From positions 620,001-684,000 of the forward strand of contig JANCIK010000007.1 in assembly GCA_028532985.1 (NCBI GenBank): a stretch of 64,000 bases of DNA, written 5' to 3'. This stretch comes from Stropharia rugosoannulata. Taxonomy: Eukaryota; Basidiomycota; Agaricomycetes; Agaricales; Strophariaceae. Below are positions 47,248 to 57,912 of the stretch, one piece after another. Every line of letters starts with the position of its first letter. Position 1 is the first letter of the stretch. The translations under genes were made by a program, and so were the position numbers. The notes beneath the pieces are model-generated. The model searched no databases. It saw only the letters and a list, made by a program, of their open reading frames with translations, and was not told the origin of the DNA.

Positions 47248-48993
47248 ATGGTCATGGAGCCAATATCAATCGCGTGAGTGGAATTTGTTGTAGCAAGGGC
47301 AGAAACTGACCTAGCTTAAGTATGATTTCGGATTTCTTTTTCCCCGGTGTGGGGGGAGTTGAGAATCATATATATATGTTGAGTGCTAAGCTTATACAGA
47401 AAGGGCATAAAGTGAGTGTTACATATATTCGTACCAGTACTGGGGCAATTCAGAAACCACGTTTCTGAAAAGGATTCTAGGTCATCGTCATAACCCACAG
47501 CCACGCGCCGGATCGCGTTGGAATACGTTGGCTTTTGCCTTCTTTGAAGGTCTACTATATCCCTTTCTTACCCATCGCCTCCTCTGCGACACTGCCCAAC
47601 TTCTTGACTGCGCTGCCGTACCTTCGGACTATCTTGCTACGCGAACATATCCATCTCATTCACGCACACGCCAGCCTTTCTTCCCTGGGCCATGAAGGGA
47701 TCCTGCACTCTCATCTAATGGGCATCCGCACAGTATTTACCGACCATAGCCTATTCGGGTTCGACGACGCTGCAAGTATCTTGACAAACAAGCTGATGGT
47801 TGGGACTTTAAAGAATGTCGATGCAGTTATTTGTGTATCGCATACTGGGTGAGGCACTTGTAAGTAATGAAAAGAGCTTATCGTACTCAATGCCTGTAGA
47901 CGAGAGAACACAGTCTTACGTGGACAGCTTTTTGAGAGGAATGAGGAGGATCCTAACACTCTTGAGCTGCGCAAAAGCGTGTATGTCATACCCAACTCTC
48001 TCGTCGCGGAGCAATTCAAGCCTTGTCCCCAGGCGCCCAGTGACAAAAGTAAGCAAATGTCTGGCTCTAGCTGTGTAACATATCCCTCATACAACTTGAT
48101 AGTAACAATAGTTGTATTATCCCGTCTGGTCTATCGAAAAGGTATCGACCTTATGGTGGCCACTGCGCCGAAAATATGCAAGTTGTTTCCGAACGTCAAT
48201 TTTGTTGTGGGTGGAGACGGTCCCAAGCTTATTGAAATCCTACAAATGCGGGAGAAGCATCTCCTCCAGGATAGAATTGAGCTGCTAGGGCCGATACGAC
48301 ATAAAGACGTTCTTTCGGTAAATTTGTTTTTTATTTTCTACGTTCCCTTCCTCACATCCACACAAGGTCCTCTCCCGAGGCTCCATATACTTGAATACGT
48401 CGCTCACCGAGTCGTTTGGTATCGCCATCCTCGAAGCCGCATGTGCAGGTCTATACGTCGTGTCTACCAAAGTCGGCGGGGTGCCCGAGATCCTCCCAGA
48501 GGACATGATCAGTTTCGCAAAACCTGAAGAAGACGGTCAGTCCCCTTCTTCATAGTAGCATTTTCACTCATCAACCCTGTTCAGATGTCGTCAGGGCACT
48601 ATCTGAAGCAATTTCAATAGTCCAAAACGGCAAGCACGACCCACTTCGCGCACACGAGCGCATCAAGGGGTTCTACAACTGGGAAGACGTGGCAACGCGC
48701 ACCGAGCGCGTGTACGAAGCGGTTCTGAGCTCCCCGCAGATGGACCTCATGACGCGCATACGGCGCACGATGGACCTTGGCCCGTTCGCAGGCCCCATTT
48801 ACACGATCATACTGCTCGTCGAATGCGTGTTTTTCCTGTTTCTCGAGTGGTGGATACCCAGGGACAGTCTGCATTATGTACACCATCACTGGGATGGTCA
48901 AGTATATAAGAAGGTGAGTCGACCCCAAAATTGTGCAAGACGTCCGTCCATTGACACTGTTTGGGGAAGCTGGTGAAGGAGCACGAGGGGTGA
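47248..48993 (+). CDS. GPI3: GPI3/PIG-A, catalytic subunit of GPI-GlcNAc transferase
   Basis: Eight exons: 47248-47273, 47315-47411, 47481-47848, 47900-48048, 48103-48317, 48367-48535, 48585-48913 and 48970-48993; 458 residues (yeast Gpi3 about 450, human PIG-A 484). It transfers GlcNAc from UDP-GlcNAc to phosphatidylinositol on the cytosolic ER face, the first step of GPI-anchor synthesis. Marks: [79 protein letters not shown] and the GT-B family EX7E element in [14 protein letters not shown] (Glu300/Glu308). One membrane helix ([18 protein letters not shown]) lies near the end, as in the family. The terminal mini-exon (LVKEHEG) is tentative; reading on without splicing would stop at 48976. 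Confidence 0.96.
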
Positions 48994-49145
48994 TAGATAC
49001 CCATGTTCAGACGATAATACCCGTACATTTTATATAATCTATCATTTTTAAACTGTTAGACAACACGGTTCAAACAAGAATGAGCCTTCATACCTTCAGG
49101 CAAAGAACTGGAAACGATTGCAAAGCAGATCTAGGGTGGCCGGAG
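48866..49145. repeat. PIG-A 3'-end repeat, copy 1 (in the gene)
   Basis: Two blocks, 48866-48909 (end of GPI3 exon 7) and 49089-49145 (downstream), recur beyond the P450 gene at 51896-51939 and 51954-52010. The first block matches at 41 of 44 bases. Confidence 0.85.
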
Positions 49146-49290
49146 TGTTTGGTTAGTATGACGGGAATGTTCCGCTTCACGGCTCAACAGCCTCAACTTG
49201 CTCAAGTTTCACAGGCTTGTCAACTTGTTGTCAACTAGTGTGAAGCACCAATACCGTCCACTTGGAAGTCAACTTCGCTATCGGATCGCT

Positions 49291-51599
49291 ATGTCCTCGA
49301 GTGCAAGCATCGACAAGGTGATTGTCGATGGTCGCTTCAGCACTTTTCAAGCTGCCTTGATGGCTAGTTTGGTCATATTCGTTATCCACAAAGTACTAAA
49401 ATATCGGCGCGCACTTGAGGTGCATAAAATAATTTATATGTCAACCAAATGGCCTCTCAAGCTCGTTAACAGGCCGTCAGCTTTATACCTGGCTTCCGTG
49501 TTCCTTTCCAACCACTTGGTCTGCCAGGAGCAATACTTCCAACAAGCTGGTGGAATCCGGGTGTCAACTGCGTCTGGAAATTTCGCAATACCAGTGAGTT
49601 TTTCTATGGATGTAGTAGCTGGGGAACTATAATGCTACTCATTGATGATCAGTGTACAGGCAGGATGACACTATTTCACTTGTGCCATTTCTGACTGGAC
49701 CACCGACACTTTATACGTCTAATTTCGAGGTTATTAAACAAGTAGTTGCTTCACATAGCGATAAGAGCGGGTTTGGAAAGCCAATACATCTAAACAGTGT
49801 TCTCCTGTGAGGACTGATCATACTTTCCCGATTCTCTGTAACTAATAGTGGAATAGCCCATTTGGACCCAATGTTATTGCTAGTGACGGCGATACCTGGA
49901 AGAGACATAGAAGAGTCATGGGACCTGCCTTTCATAACAAATTGTGGGTTGTTGTCAACTTGGCACGTTTGCACTTAATCAAAGTTCTTCACTAAGATAT
50001 GAGGTAGCTTGGACTGAGACCATAGGGTTTTATCATGATATGGTAGCTTCGGAACAATGGGGCACAAAGCAGCAAATCGATGTTCCGGCTGTGCAGGTTT
50101 TAACTTTTAATGTATGTATGTTTACTCCTACCACTGGCATGAAGCAATAAAGTGTACTCATACGGTACATTAGCTGGCTCTGTTGGTGATAGGAAAATGT
50201 GGTTTTGGATTTCCGTTCAAGTGGTCCGAATCAGAGCAGATATTACCGGCCGGAGGGATGACAATCCGCGAAGCATTTAAAACTATCTCAACTTCTTTTC
50301 TCATTACATCACTTCTCCCTCCTTGGCTGGAGAAGTTACCTTTTAAAAAGTGGGTTTACCTCTGACAACTATTGAACTCACTTGACATAATTCACTATGA
50401 ATAGCTTGAAGCGCATTCTTGAAGCAAAACAAACATTAATGAATTTTATGAAGGAGCAAGTAACAGCACGGAGGGCGGATCTTGAACTACAGGCTGCTGA
50501 TTATAATGTCTTCTCAATGCTCATTCAGGCCAGCGAGGATGAAGGTGGTAAATTCAAGCTCGACGATTCAGAGCTAGTGAGTATTATAATACCTGTTAAA
50601 ACTTGAGCCTGCCCCAACAAAACAATTTAGATTGGCAACGTGTTTATTTTGCTGTTTGCTGGACACGGTAATATCAAGTTTGACAGGCTATGGAATATTT
50701 ACTCAACCCATCGCGAAATAGAAACCACAGCACATAGCCTCTCAGTTACTCTTGCACTTCTTGCATCTCACGCTGATACTCAGGAAGATATATACCAGCA
50801 TATTTTGTCCGTTGCAGGCCATGAGCGAGATTTAGTAAGCTGGACTCTTGCAACCGATCTCTTATCTGACTGTAAGCAAGGTATATAGTGATTATGATAA
50901 GCTCTATAAAGTCCTTGCAGCGTTTACCGAGAGTCTAAGGATGTTTCGTGAGTCATGAAATTCTATCGGACTTGCAAATGATTAAGAAAGTATAGCTACT
51001 GCTCACATTATGATTCGAGAAGCATATCACGATACCATCCTGCAGCTTCCCAATCCTCACGGAGAAGGAAGCAGAACTGCTCCAATTGCAAAGGGAACAC
51101 AGGTAATTCGAGATACTTTTTGTTATACAGTTTGACAGCTTACATTGACCACACTTGAGGTTATTGTTGATTTAATTGGTCTTCGTGAGCAATAACATAA
51201 TGGCCTATGTAGTAAATTACTGATGTGTTGACATAGACTCTAATCCTCGTTATTTCGACGAACCCACAAAGTTCAAGCCATCAAGATGGTACGACGTTTC
51301 CATTGAATCAGACACATTTGTTGGTTTTAGTATAGGTATAGCAGTAATCATGCTGTAAAAATGTGACAGCTCTAATCCATCGTTTCTTAGGAAACCGTGG
51401 TTGTCTCGGCCGCAAATTTGCTACAACAGAGGCCGTTGCGTTTCTTACAATGCTTCTGCGAGAATATCGCATTGAACCTCAACTGAGCGGAAACGAAACC
51501 ATTGAGCACTGGAAGAATAGAGTGTTGGAGGCTAAGCTAGGAATTACATTAGGCGTGCAAGATGTTCCGGTGACTTTGATTCCTCGCAAGCAATCATGA
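49291..51599 (+). CDS. Cytochrome P450 monooxygenase, intact
   Basis: Fourteen exons: 49291-49419, 49473-49593, 49653-49806, 49857-49943, 49997-50111, 50174-50349, 50405-50576, 50631-50667, 50722-50834, 50881-50947, 50996-51102, 51160-51184, 51237-51335 and 51391-51599; 536 residues without a frame break. Haem-thiolate oxygenase, ER-anchored by the N-terminal helix (AALMASLVIFVIHKVL). Marks: LGLPGAILPTSWWNPG, SDGDTWKRHRRVMGPAF, I-helix LLFAGHETTAH, K-helix ExxR in FTESLR, YFDEPTKFKPSRW and the haem loop FSIGNRGCLGR (Cys472 ligand). Exon 12 is only 25 nt. The frame 49198-49632 that continues through 49420 is misleading: the first intron moves translation into the frame containing SWWNPG. The subfamily resembles Agaricomycete P450s of unknown substrate. 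No biosynthetic partner enzyme is evident nearby. Confidence 0.95.
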
Positions 51600-52202
51600 A
51601 TTTCCTTGTATTTCGTGACTGAAAATTAGCTATATGATGAGACTTGAACATTTTTGAGATTTTTAAAATAAAAGTTCCTTTTAAGAGCAGGGTGACAAAA
51701 GTGGGCACATATTCTATAAACACACTTTCAGTCAATGGAACAGAATAAAATTTGGTAAAATTTGGCAGCATATTACACATACTATACATTATCAAGCATG
51801 CTGCAACAATTCTTAATCTTCAAAAAATGAGCAATTCAGCCTGCATCCTAGGGCCTGGAGTCTGCACCACAATTTAAAAAGAAAGAAGCTAAAATAGTCT
51901 GCATTATGTGCACCACCATTGGGATGGTCAAGTATATAAATTGGAGACGTCCATGTACCTTCAGGCAAAGAACAGGGAACCAGCACACGGCAGATCTAGT
52001 GTGGCCAGACTGATAAATCAGTGAACTTCTGGTTAGTTCCAAAAATATTCCACTAGAAATTCTCAATCACCAAACAGTCTAATTAAAAGACAGCTTGTCG
52101 TAGAAATTCACTCTGGCACTTCTTGAGTCCTGACTTCTGTCCATAGTAAAATAGATCTAAGATCTTCTAAAGCTCAAGTAGCTTAAAAATTTAAATCAAA
52201 AC
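51600..52202. other. Spacer with a degenerate copy of the GPI3 3' end
   Basis: About 600 nt between the P450 stop and tRNA-Arg. Apart from the repeat at 51896-52010 nothing coding is visible. Confidence 0.5.
51896..52010 (+). pseudogene. Fragmentary duplicate of the 3' end of GPI3
   Basis: 51896-51939 matches 48866-48909 (41/44), and 51954-52010 matches 49089-49145 with the shared strings TACCTTCAGGCAAAGAAC and GCAGATCTAG. Relative to the gene copy about 165 bases between the blocks are missing. The copy cannot encode the terminal GPI3 residues in frame. It lies in direct orientation, so the pair brackets the P450 gene. Confidence 0.8.
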
Positions 52203-52303
52203 AACCGACGGTGGGACTCGAACCCACAGCCTCTGCCTCACGTGACCCTGGATTCAAGGTCCCTCGATAGGAAAGCAACGCACTACCATTGTGCTACGAC
52301 GGC
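52203..52303 (-). tRNA. tRNA-Arg (anticodon CCU) with 29-nt intron
   Basis: On the minus strand from 52303: acceptor GCCGTCG opposite CGTCGGT (one U.U mismatch and a terminal G.U), D stem GCAC/GTGC, anticodon stem TTGCT/GGCAG with two wobble pairs, loop TTCCTA-intron-A giving anticodon CCT, and T arm GTGGG/CCCAC around TTCGAGT. The intron sits after position 37, the canonical place. The weakly paired acceptor leaves some chance that it is a decayed copy. Confidence 0.82.
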
Positions 52304-52699
52304 TTGTTTTAATTTTTACAAATGCCTTATTAGACGCGCTATCACGGAGCTCCACTACCTAACCTACGCTACATTCATCGCATGTCGCCGCGAGCCTATT
52401 TATAACGAGGGAGAAAGCAAGGCATAATTGTCCAACAGTAACCATCTTTACCTCCAGCATATTAAATGCCCTCGCGGATAGAATACGTGTAGGTATGTAC
52501 GGTCACTGAAGCCCGAGGCAGCCTTCGCAGATCCTGGGAGAGCCGTCGACTAAATGTTCACTTCCTTACGTTTGAGCACGAATTAATAGTAGGTACCATT
52601 AGCCCTACCTCATCTATTACTACTATGATGAATGTTCACGAATTCTCAAAACTCTCTATAAGTAAGTTATCGCTAGGAGTTAACGTACGACGGTTTTCC
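52304..52699. other. Spacer between tRNA-Arg and the desaturase 3' end
   Basis: About 395 nt without coding features. Confidence 0.4.
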
Positions 52700-54173
52700 C
52701 TATTCTGACTTATCTGATAACAACGATTCCTCTTCACTAAAGACTCCCTCCCAGCCTTCGTCTGGCTTCCGATCTTTATTACATACCACTCCCGCCACAG
52801 GAGCCAGTTGCCCTTTACCCAGCCGCTTAGCCCTCGCAAAGATGCCAACCTCTTTATCTCGTATAAAGTTGACGATCACCATGGGCCATGACGGGTGGGA
52901 GGGTATATTGTCGTAGAACTCAGGCGCGAGAGCACGCAGGGCAGGGAGGCGTGTCCAAGGGACGGAAGGAAAGTCATGATGCTCGTTGTGATATCCAACC
53001 TGGAAAATTATGAGAGAATGAAAGCAACGCGTTTGTTCACAACGTACGTTGTACGCCAATATGTTGAGAGGGCCATAGTAGCTGTAAGTTTCCTGCTCGA
53101 GCCCATCCCATAGATAATGTTCAGCAATAAAGTGTCCAGCACATGGATGCAGGCTTCCGGCGAAGAAGCTACTCATGATAAGGTAGACAAGTGGTCGAAC
53201 GCCAAATGTAGATACCAAAAGGTAGTCAAATGCAACCTGCGTGATGACGTTGCTCAGGTGCCATAATGTAAAACGTTGTGCCCGCACAAACGTTGGCCTG
53301 AGCGCGTAGAAAAGTATTTGAAAGGTTCTGGAAACCCTATTAGAGCTACCATAGTAAAATGGTTCAAACAGACTCACGCGAAGAAAACCTTCCCTAGCAC
53401 ATTGTTGAATAACATGAGCTCAAGTCGCGTCGGCAAGTCGGTATCTACGCCGTCTTGTCCTTGGAACTTGTGGTGTTCGATGTGATAACCCTGTACACGC
53501 CAGCATTTATGACAATATGTTACGTAACAAAACAAAGAATAGCGTACCTTGAAAGCAGCAGAATAGGGAATGCCAATAGGTAAGTTTGCAAATATAGCGA
53601 GTGATTTGTTCAGAAATATGCCGCGGAATGCCAGGTTGTGTGTTATTTCATGGATAGCGAGGAATAGGTTGTGGTTCGCCGTTCCACCAATGATATAAGC
53701 TGTCAATATAAAGGCAGGCGAAAAGGGGGATTGATGGCGCAGAAGGACAGCACATGCCAACTGTAGTGATACGACGAACAAAACGACATATTTCGTTAGT
53801 GGTTCCCGGCCCATAAGTTTCGTCACCTAAAGTAGTATCTTGTAAGTATCTTGCTCATTTGAAAGCTAGGAGCATAGGCATACCTCTGGATGGGCCTTCA
53901 TGATGGCCATTCTACGCGACCGATGCGGTTCCTCCGTCATTAACCAGAGAAAATCGCGTGGGTCCTGCGGTGGTACTGTGTGGGCATTTACGTTGGGGTT
54001 TTTGCCCTCGGTGGGAGCGAACACTCTTCTTGGGGACCGTTTATCATTGCTCTTTGTTTTCGCTTCACGTCCCTCTGTTAGGGAGTCTGCACCGCCATAG
54101 AGGCTATAATCTAATACAAGGTAAGCTCCTGAGTAGGTATCAAAGATGGTGCCAGCTACTCACTCACTGTCAT
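52700..54173 (-). CDS. Sphingolipid delta-4 desaturase (DES/DEGS type)
   Basis: Six exons on the minus strand: 54164-54173, 53884-54110, 53548-53826, 53378-53490, 53048-53327 and 52700-52999; 402 residues. ER membrane di-iron enzyme that introduces the 4,5-trans double bond into the long-chain base of dihydroceramide. The N-terminal lipid-desaturase domain reads DFLWLMTEEPHRSRRMAIMK, followed by VTKLMGREPLTKYV. Three histidine boxes: HEITH (138-142), HIEHH (175-179) and HNEHH (307-311). The C-terminus is soluble and acidic. The 10-nt first exon (ATG ACA GTG A) is a model based on a good GTGAGT donor and the matching phase at 54110; no in-frame ATG exists closer that would keep the conserved N-terminus. 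Fungal glucosylceramides depend on this enzyme. Confidence 0.92.
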
Positions 54174-54546
54174 TGGTTAAAGCTTTTTCAGTGGGTATTT
54201 TGTGGAGGTATATGGGCGTTTCTTGGGATTCAACAGCCCATGAAGTATAAATTAGCAGAGGAAGTGGTCAGAGAATAAATAGTGACTTTGCTGTCGACCG
54301 TATGCACACGTCCAGATTATGTCAGCTGACGGCCAGACTGGGCTCGCCCGTCACTTGGCCTTAACCAACTTTACGGACGACGACAACCTCCATAAGTACT
54401 ATATCTCCAATTACTTGGGCCCAATTGCAAATTGAAATCAAAGGCCTACATCACGAAGAATCATCGCCGTACTGCACACGGAGACGGTGTTCGGCATTGC
54501 GCATCGGTAGTATATCACGCAAGGCGGATTCCCAGTATCTACCAGT
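54174..54546. promoter_or_regulatory. Divergent promoter region of desaturase and ChAPs gene
   Basis: 373 nt between the two start codons, transcribed outward on both sides. No TATA box obvious. Confidence 0.4.
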
Positions 54547-57438
54547 ATGGTCCAAGGCCTCGCTGAGGCGTCTTTCAAGGATATCCCCGAAATTTTTGAG
54601 GTAGCTCTCTCTCGACCCACTCCGAGCTTGAATTCAACGCCGCAATACAGGTGGAACTTACGGAATCACTTACCGCCCGCACGGAATCGTTATGTACGTG
54701 TCCCGAACGTGCTTAGACTGCGCAGCCTTTTGACGCGCTTCGTAGCTTCATTCCGCGAGCTTGGACCTCCGGACTTGTGCCATGTCGTGAAGAGCACTGG
54801 ACGCTCTGGTCAGCGTGACGTACGTCGGTCGATTGCACTACAATTCCTATCTACTTACCGTTGCGCAGTTCGGCTCCTATCACTACATCTCGGGTGTCGA
54901 CGCATCGTCGTCAGCGTCGCTGGCCGCATATATCAACTCACTCACATACGCAATTGAAGACAACTCTGCGTGGTTCTCGAAAACCCCACAATGGAAGGTC
55001 AAGAATGGATGTTATTGGTAGGTGATGCGTATAATGCTTTTGCTGTCGCCTAACACTTGTACAGCTGCTTTAATGCATTTTCGCGGGTAGACATTCGCGT
55101 TGATGTCAAAATTCCTGGAGGCGTGAATGCATATGTCATAGATCTTCGTGGTGAGAGGTACGTCTTCACATTGGCTGCTTCCCCTATGATATATATAACA
55201 TGTACTGCTGCCCAGACACGAAGCAACGCCGGAAATTTGGCAAGAAACCTACGTGTCGGCCCTCCTTCGTGCGATCCTGTATTCGGATGATCCGACATAT
55301 TTTCTGGATGCCTACCGCAAGCTCGATCCAATTACATCGCGAGAGGGTGAACTGAGGTTTCTGCAGGCAGCCGAGGCGTTATTTTCAAAAGGTTGGCAAG
55401 TCGGATCAGACCCAGAGATACAGGTAGCAACAGTAGTCTCGAATCATCTTACCGCCGGCATCATGAAGTACTTTGGTGACAGTGGACGATACCAGCCTGT
55501 AGCAAACCTCTTTGAGAAGTTGGCCGTCAAAGAACCTGAAGTGGCTTCTCTACTGGCAAGAAGTTACATTGGAATGAGTAAGTGACACTCCTACAGTCAT
55601 GACCGCATCCCTGACCAGTCTGAAGATGAAGAGGTGAAGGCGGTTCAAATCATGGCTGCGGCAATGCGCCAAACTCCCCAAGCATATACTCTCCTCCATG
55701 TCCAATGCGACTTCCTTCGATCCAAGGGGAAACAAGAATGGGCATTGAAGCTGGCCCGACAAGCTGTGAATTGCGCACCGAGCGAGTTTGTTACGTGGGA
55801 GAAGCTAGCGGACATCTACATTGATCTTGGACAATTTGACTCTGTTCGTTGATCCTGGCCTATGAACATTAGTCCTTTCTAACAAATTCATTTAGGCTCT
55901 GCTGACTCTTAACTCCTGTCCGATGTTCACCTTTAATGGCCGCGACGCGCATCGCACGCTTCCAGCAGCCAAGGTCCACCTTCCCTTCCATCGACCCATC
56001 GGAGATATTCTACCAGAGAGGCACAAAACGGAAGACGATGAGGTGAGTAGAGTTTTGAATAACCTGACTCCCCTTGCTGATTGCGATATAAGGCGGAACC
56101 TGCATTACAACGCCTTCCAGCTCCAGGTCTACGAGGGACGTGGGCCAGAGCATATGCCTTACTTACTCGCCTGGTTTCACAGATTGGTTGGGACGAGTTG
56201 CTCAAGACACGGAGCCATGTTTTCGTTATGGAGGAAGAATATCGCATGCAAAAGGCACAGGGCGATATTCAACAGGCTTTCGGATCAGCTTCCAGTTTAA
56301 CCGAAGGGAATAAGCCTGAAAAGGGGGTTATTCATGAAGATGGCACAGTAGCAGCAGGAAGCGATGATGCCGCATCTACCAGAGGCATGATGGCTCCTCC
56401 GTCTCCTCCACTTGGTGCGACTGCTAGTGGAGAGTTGGAGGTTCAACCTTCTGCGACTATACCCACAATTCGAATTTCAACGGAAAGCCTGCGAGCTAAA
56501 GACGGAGAGTCAGAAATGACCAAGGTAGAGCTCGAAGATGAGGTACCTCCTACTGTCAACCAAGACAAGGGAAAAGGCAAAGCAACTTCCTCGAATGATG
56601 AAGAATCCGAAGAATCGGAGGACAAATATAGCAGCGACGGTGAAGAAGAGGGGCAGGTAATCATACAAAACGGAACAAATGGAAATGTTCAGACCAATGG
56701 CGTGGACATCCATGCACCCGAAAGGCCCGTGCAGGCTGCTGGCGAGGGTGAGCAGAACATCAACGAGGCGTCCCCGGCACCGACGCAAGAGCCGTTTACG
56801 TTTAGCACCAAGCGGTTGTGTGAGAGATGGCTGGATAACCTATTCATGGTGTTGTACGAGGTAAGTAGAAAGGAGTCGCTCACCCTACTACTAGCCCTAA
56901 TGTAAATACGCATCAGGATCTTCGTGTATGGACAATCTTCCGCGCCGAAGTAGCTCATTTCAAGACGCAACACGTTGCATATAGAAAGACCGGACTAGAA
57001 TGGGAAATCCTTGGTGACTTGGGCCTGCGTTTGCACCACAAGGAAGAGGCGAAAGAGGCATACCAGCGTTGTCTTGATACCCCTCGCTATTCTGTTAAGC
57101 CTTGGGCAAAGTTAATGGAGATGTATGCGGACGAAGGCGATATCCAGCGTACAGTGCAGACGGCCATCCGTGTGGCCGCGTACCAATATGCGGATTATAC
57201 AGAGATGTCGGTATGTGGCCCAGAACTGACACTAGACGTTGTCGAATTACTGATATGTTCCGGTTTGTAGTACCCGACTCAAATTGCTCGAGCGTTCTTC
57301 AAGCTGGGACAGATCCACGGACATGCTAAGATTAGCTTTACATTGCTCAGCATGGGTCTGCCCGAGCCGATCCTCAAAATCCTCAACAGCTACCTGCAAT
57401 ACGGGAAGACATTTGGGGTGGAAGGGTGTGACTTTTAG
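54547..57438 (+). CDS. BCH1: ChAPs family protein (Bch1/Bud7/Chs6), exomer cargo adaptor
   Basis: Model: 54547-54819, 54869-55017, 55065-55157, 55216-55577, 55632-55843, 55896-56042, 56093-56860, 56917-57210 and 57271-57438; about 821 residues. ChAPs bind Chs5 and Arf1 and export selected cargo such as chitin synthase from the trans-Golgi. Marks: LGPPDLCHVVKSTGR, YHYISGVDASSSASLAAYIN, WFSKTPQWKVKNGCY, CFNAFSRVDIRVDVKIPGG, TPR-like repeats (LARQAVNCAPSEFVTWEKLADIY), LLTLNSCPMFTF and a C-terminal HKEEAKEAYQRCL repeat. Exon 7 contains an acidic disordered insert of about 150 residues. The junction after exon 4 is unclear: the obvious acceptor at 55618 keeps the better family sequence but is out of phase, so I used an acceptor at 55631. 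The N-terminal 50 residues are uncertain. Confidence 0.9.
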
Positions 57439-57912
57439 GTCCCGAATGCAAAAAATATGCCGGCGTGCCCTGTCCCTTTGAGATCTTATCTCTTCCTCCA
57501 GACATTAATATTAATTGTTCTTACACCCTCCCCTTCTTGGTTATTATTTTTGTGGCGAAGATTCTGATCCCTCCCGCATAACCCACGATATTCGCCTGTC
57601 ACCCTTCCTCATTTACCCAGTATTATCTTTGCTTTCTTTTCCGCACGGGCGACTCGTTGACTAGTACTCTTACTTAGTGTCTGGTTAATGACTGCAAAAG
57701 ATAACTTTTAAGTAGTAATTAAGCAGTTGAACGCTAGTTGAACGTTGAACGTTAATGTTGGATCCGAAAGGCCAAGAGAATGCCTCGGCAAACCCCTTAA
57801 TATGCAAATAAGGGAGTCTATTGTCCTTGAAACGCTTTGACTACATACTACTCAACCGCTCGGTAGGACTGTTGCTATTATTTGTGACTTTGACGACGAG
57901 CCGCTATTAAGA
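57439..57912. other. Intergenic spacer
   Basis: About 470 nt: terminator of the ChAPs gene and promoter of the MYND gene. A short GTTGAACG repeat lies at about 57726-57750. Confidence 0.4.

Noticed and set aside
46824..47255. A 143-codon minus-strand frame between the hydrolase and GPI3
   Set aside because: Overlaps the GPI3 start, Ser/Pro/Arg-rich, no homology pattern; probably promoter DNA.
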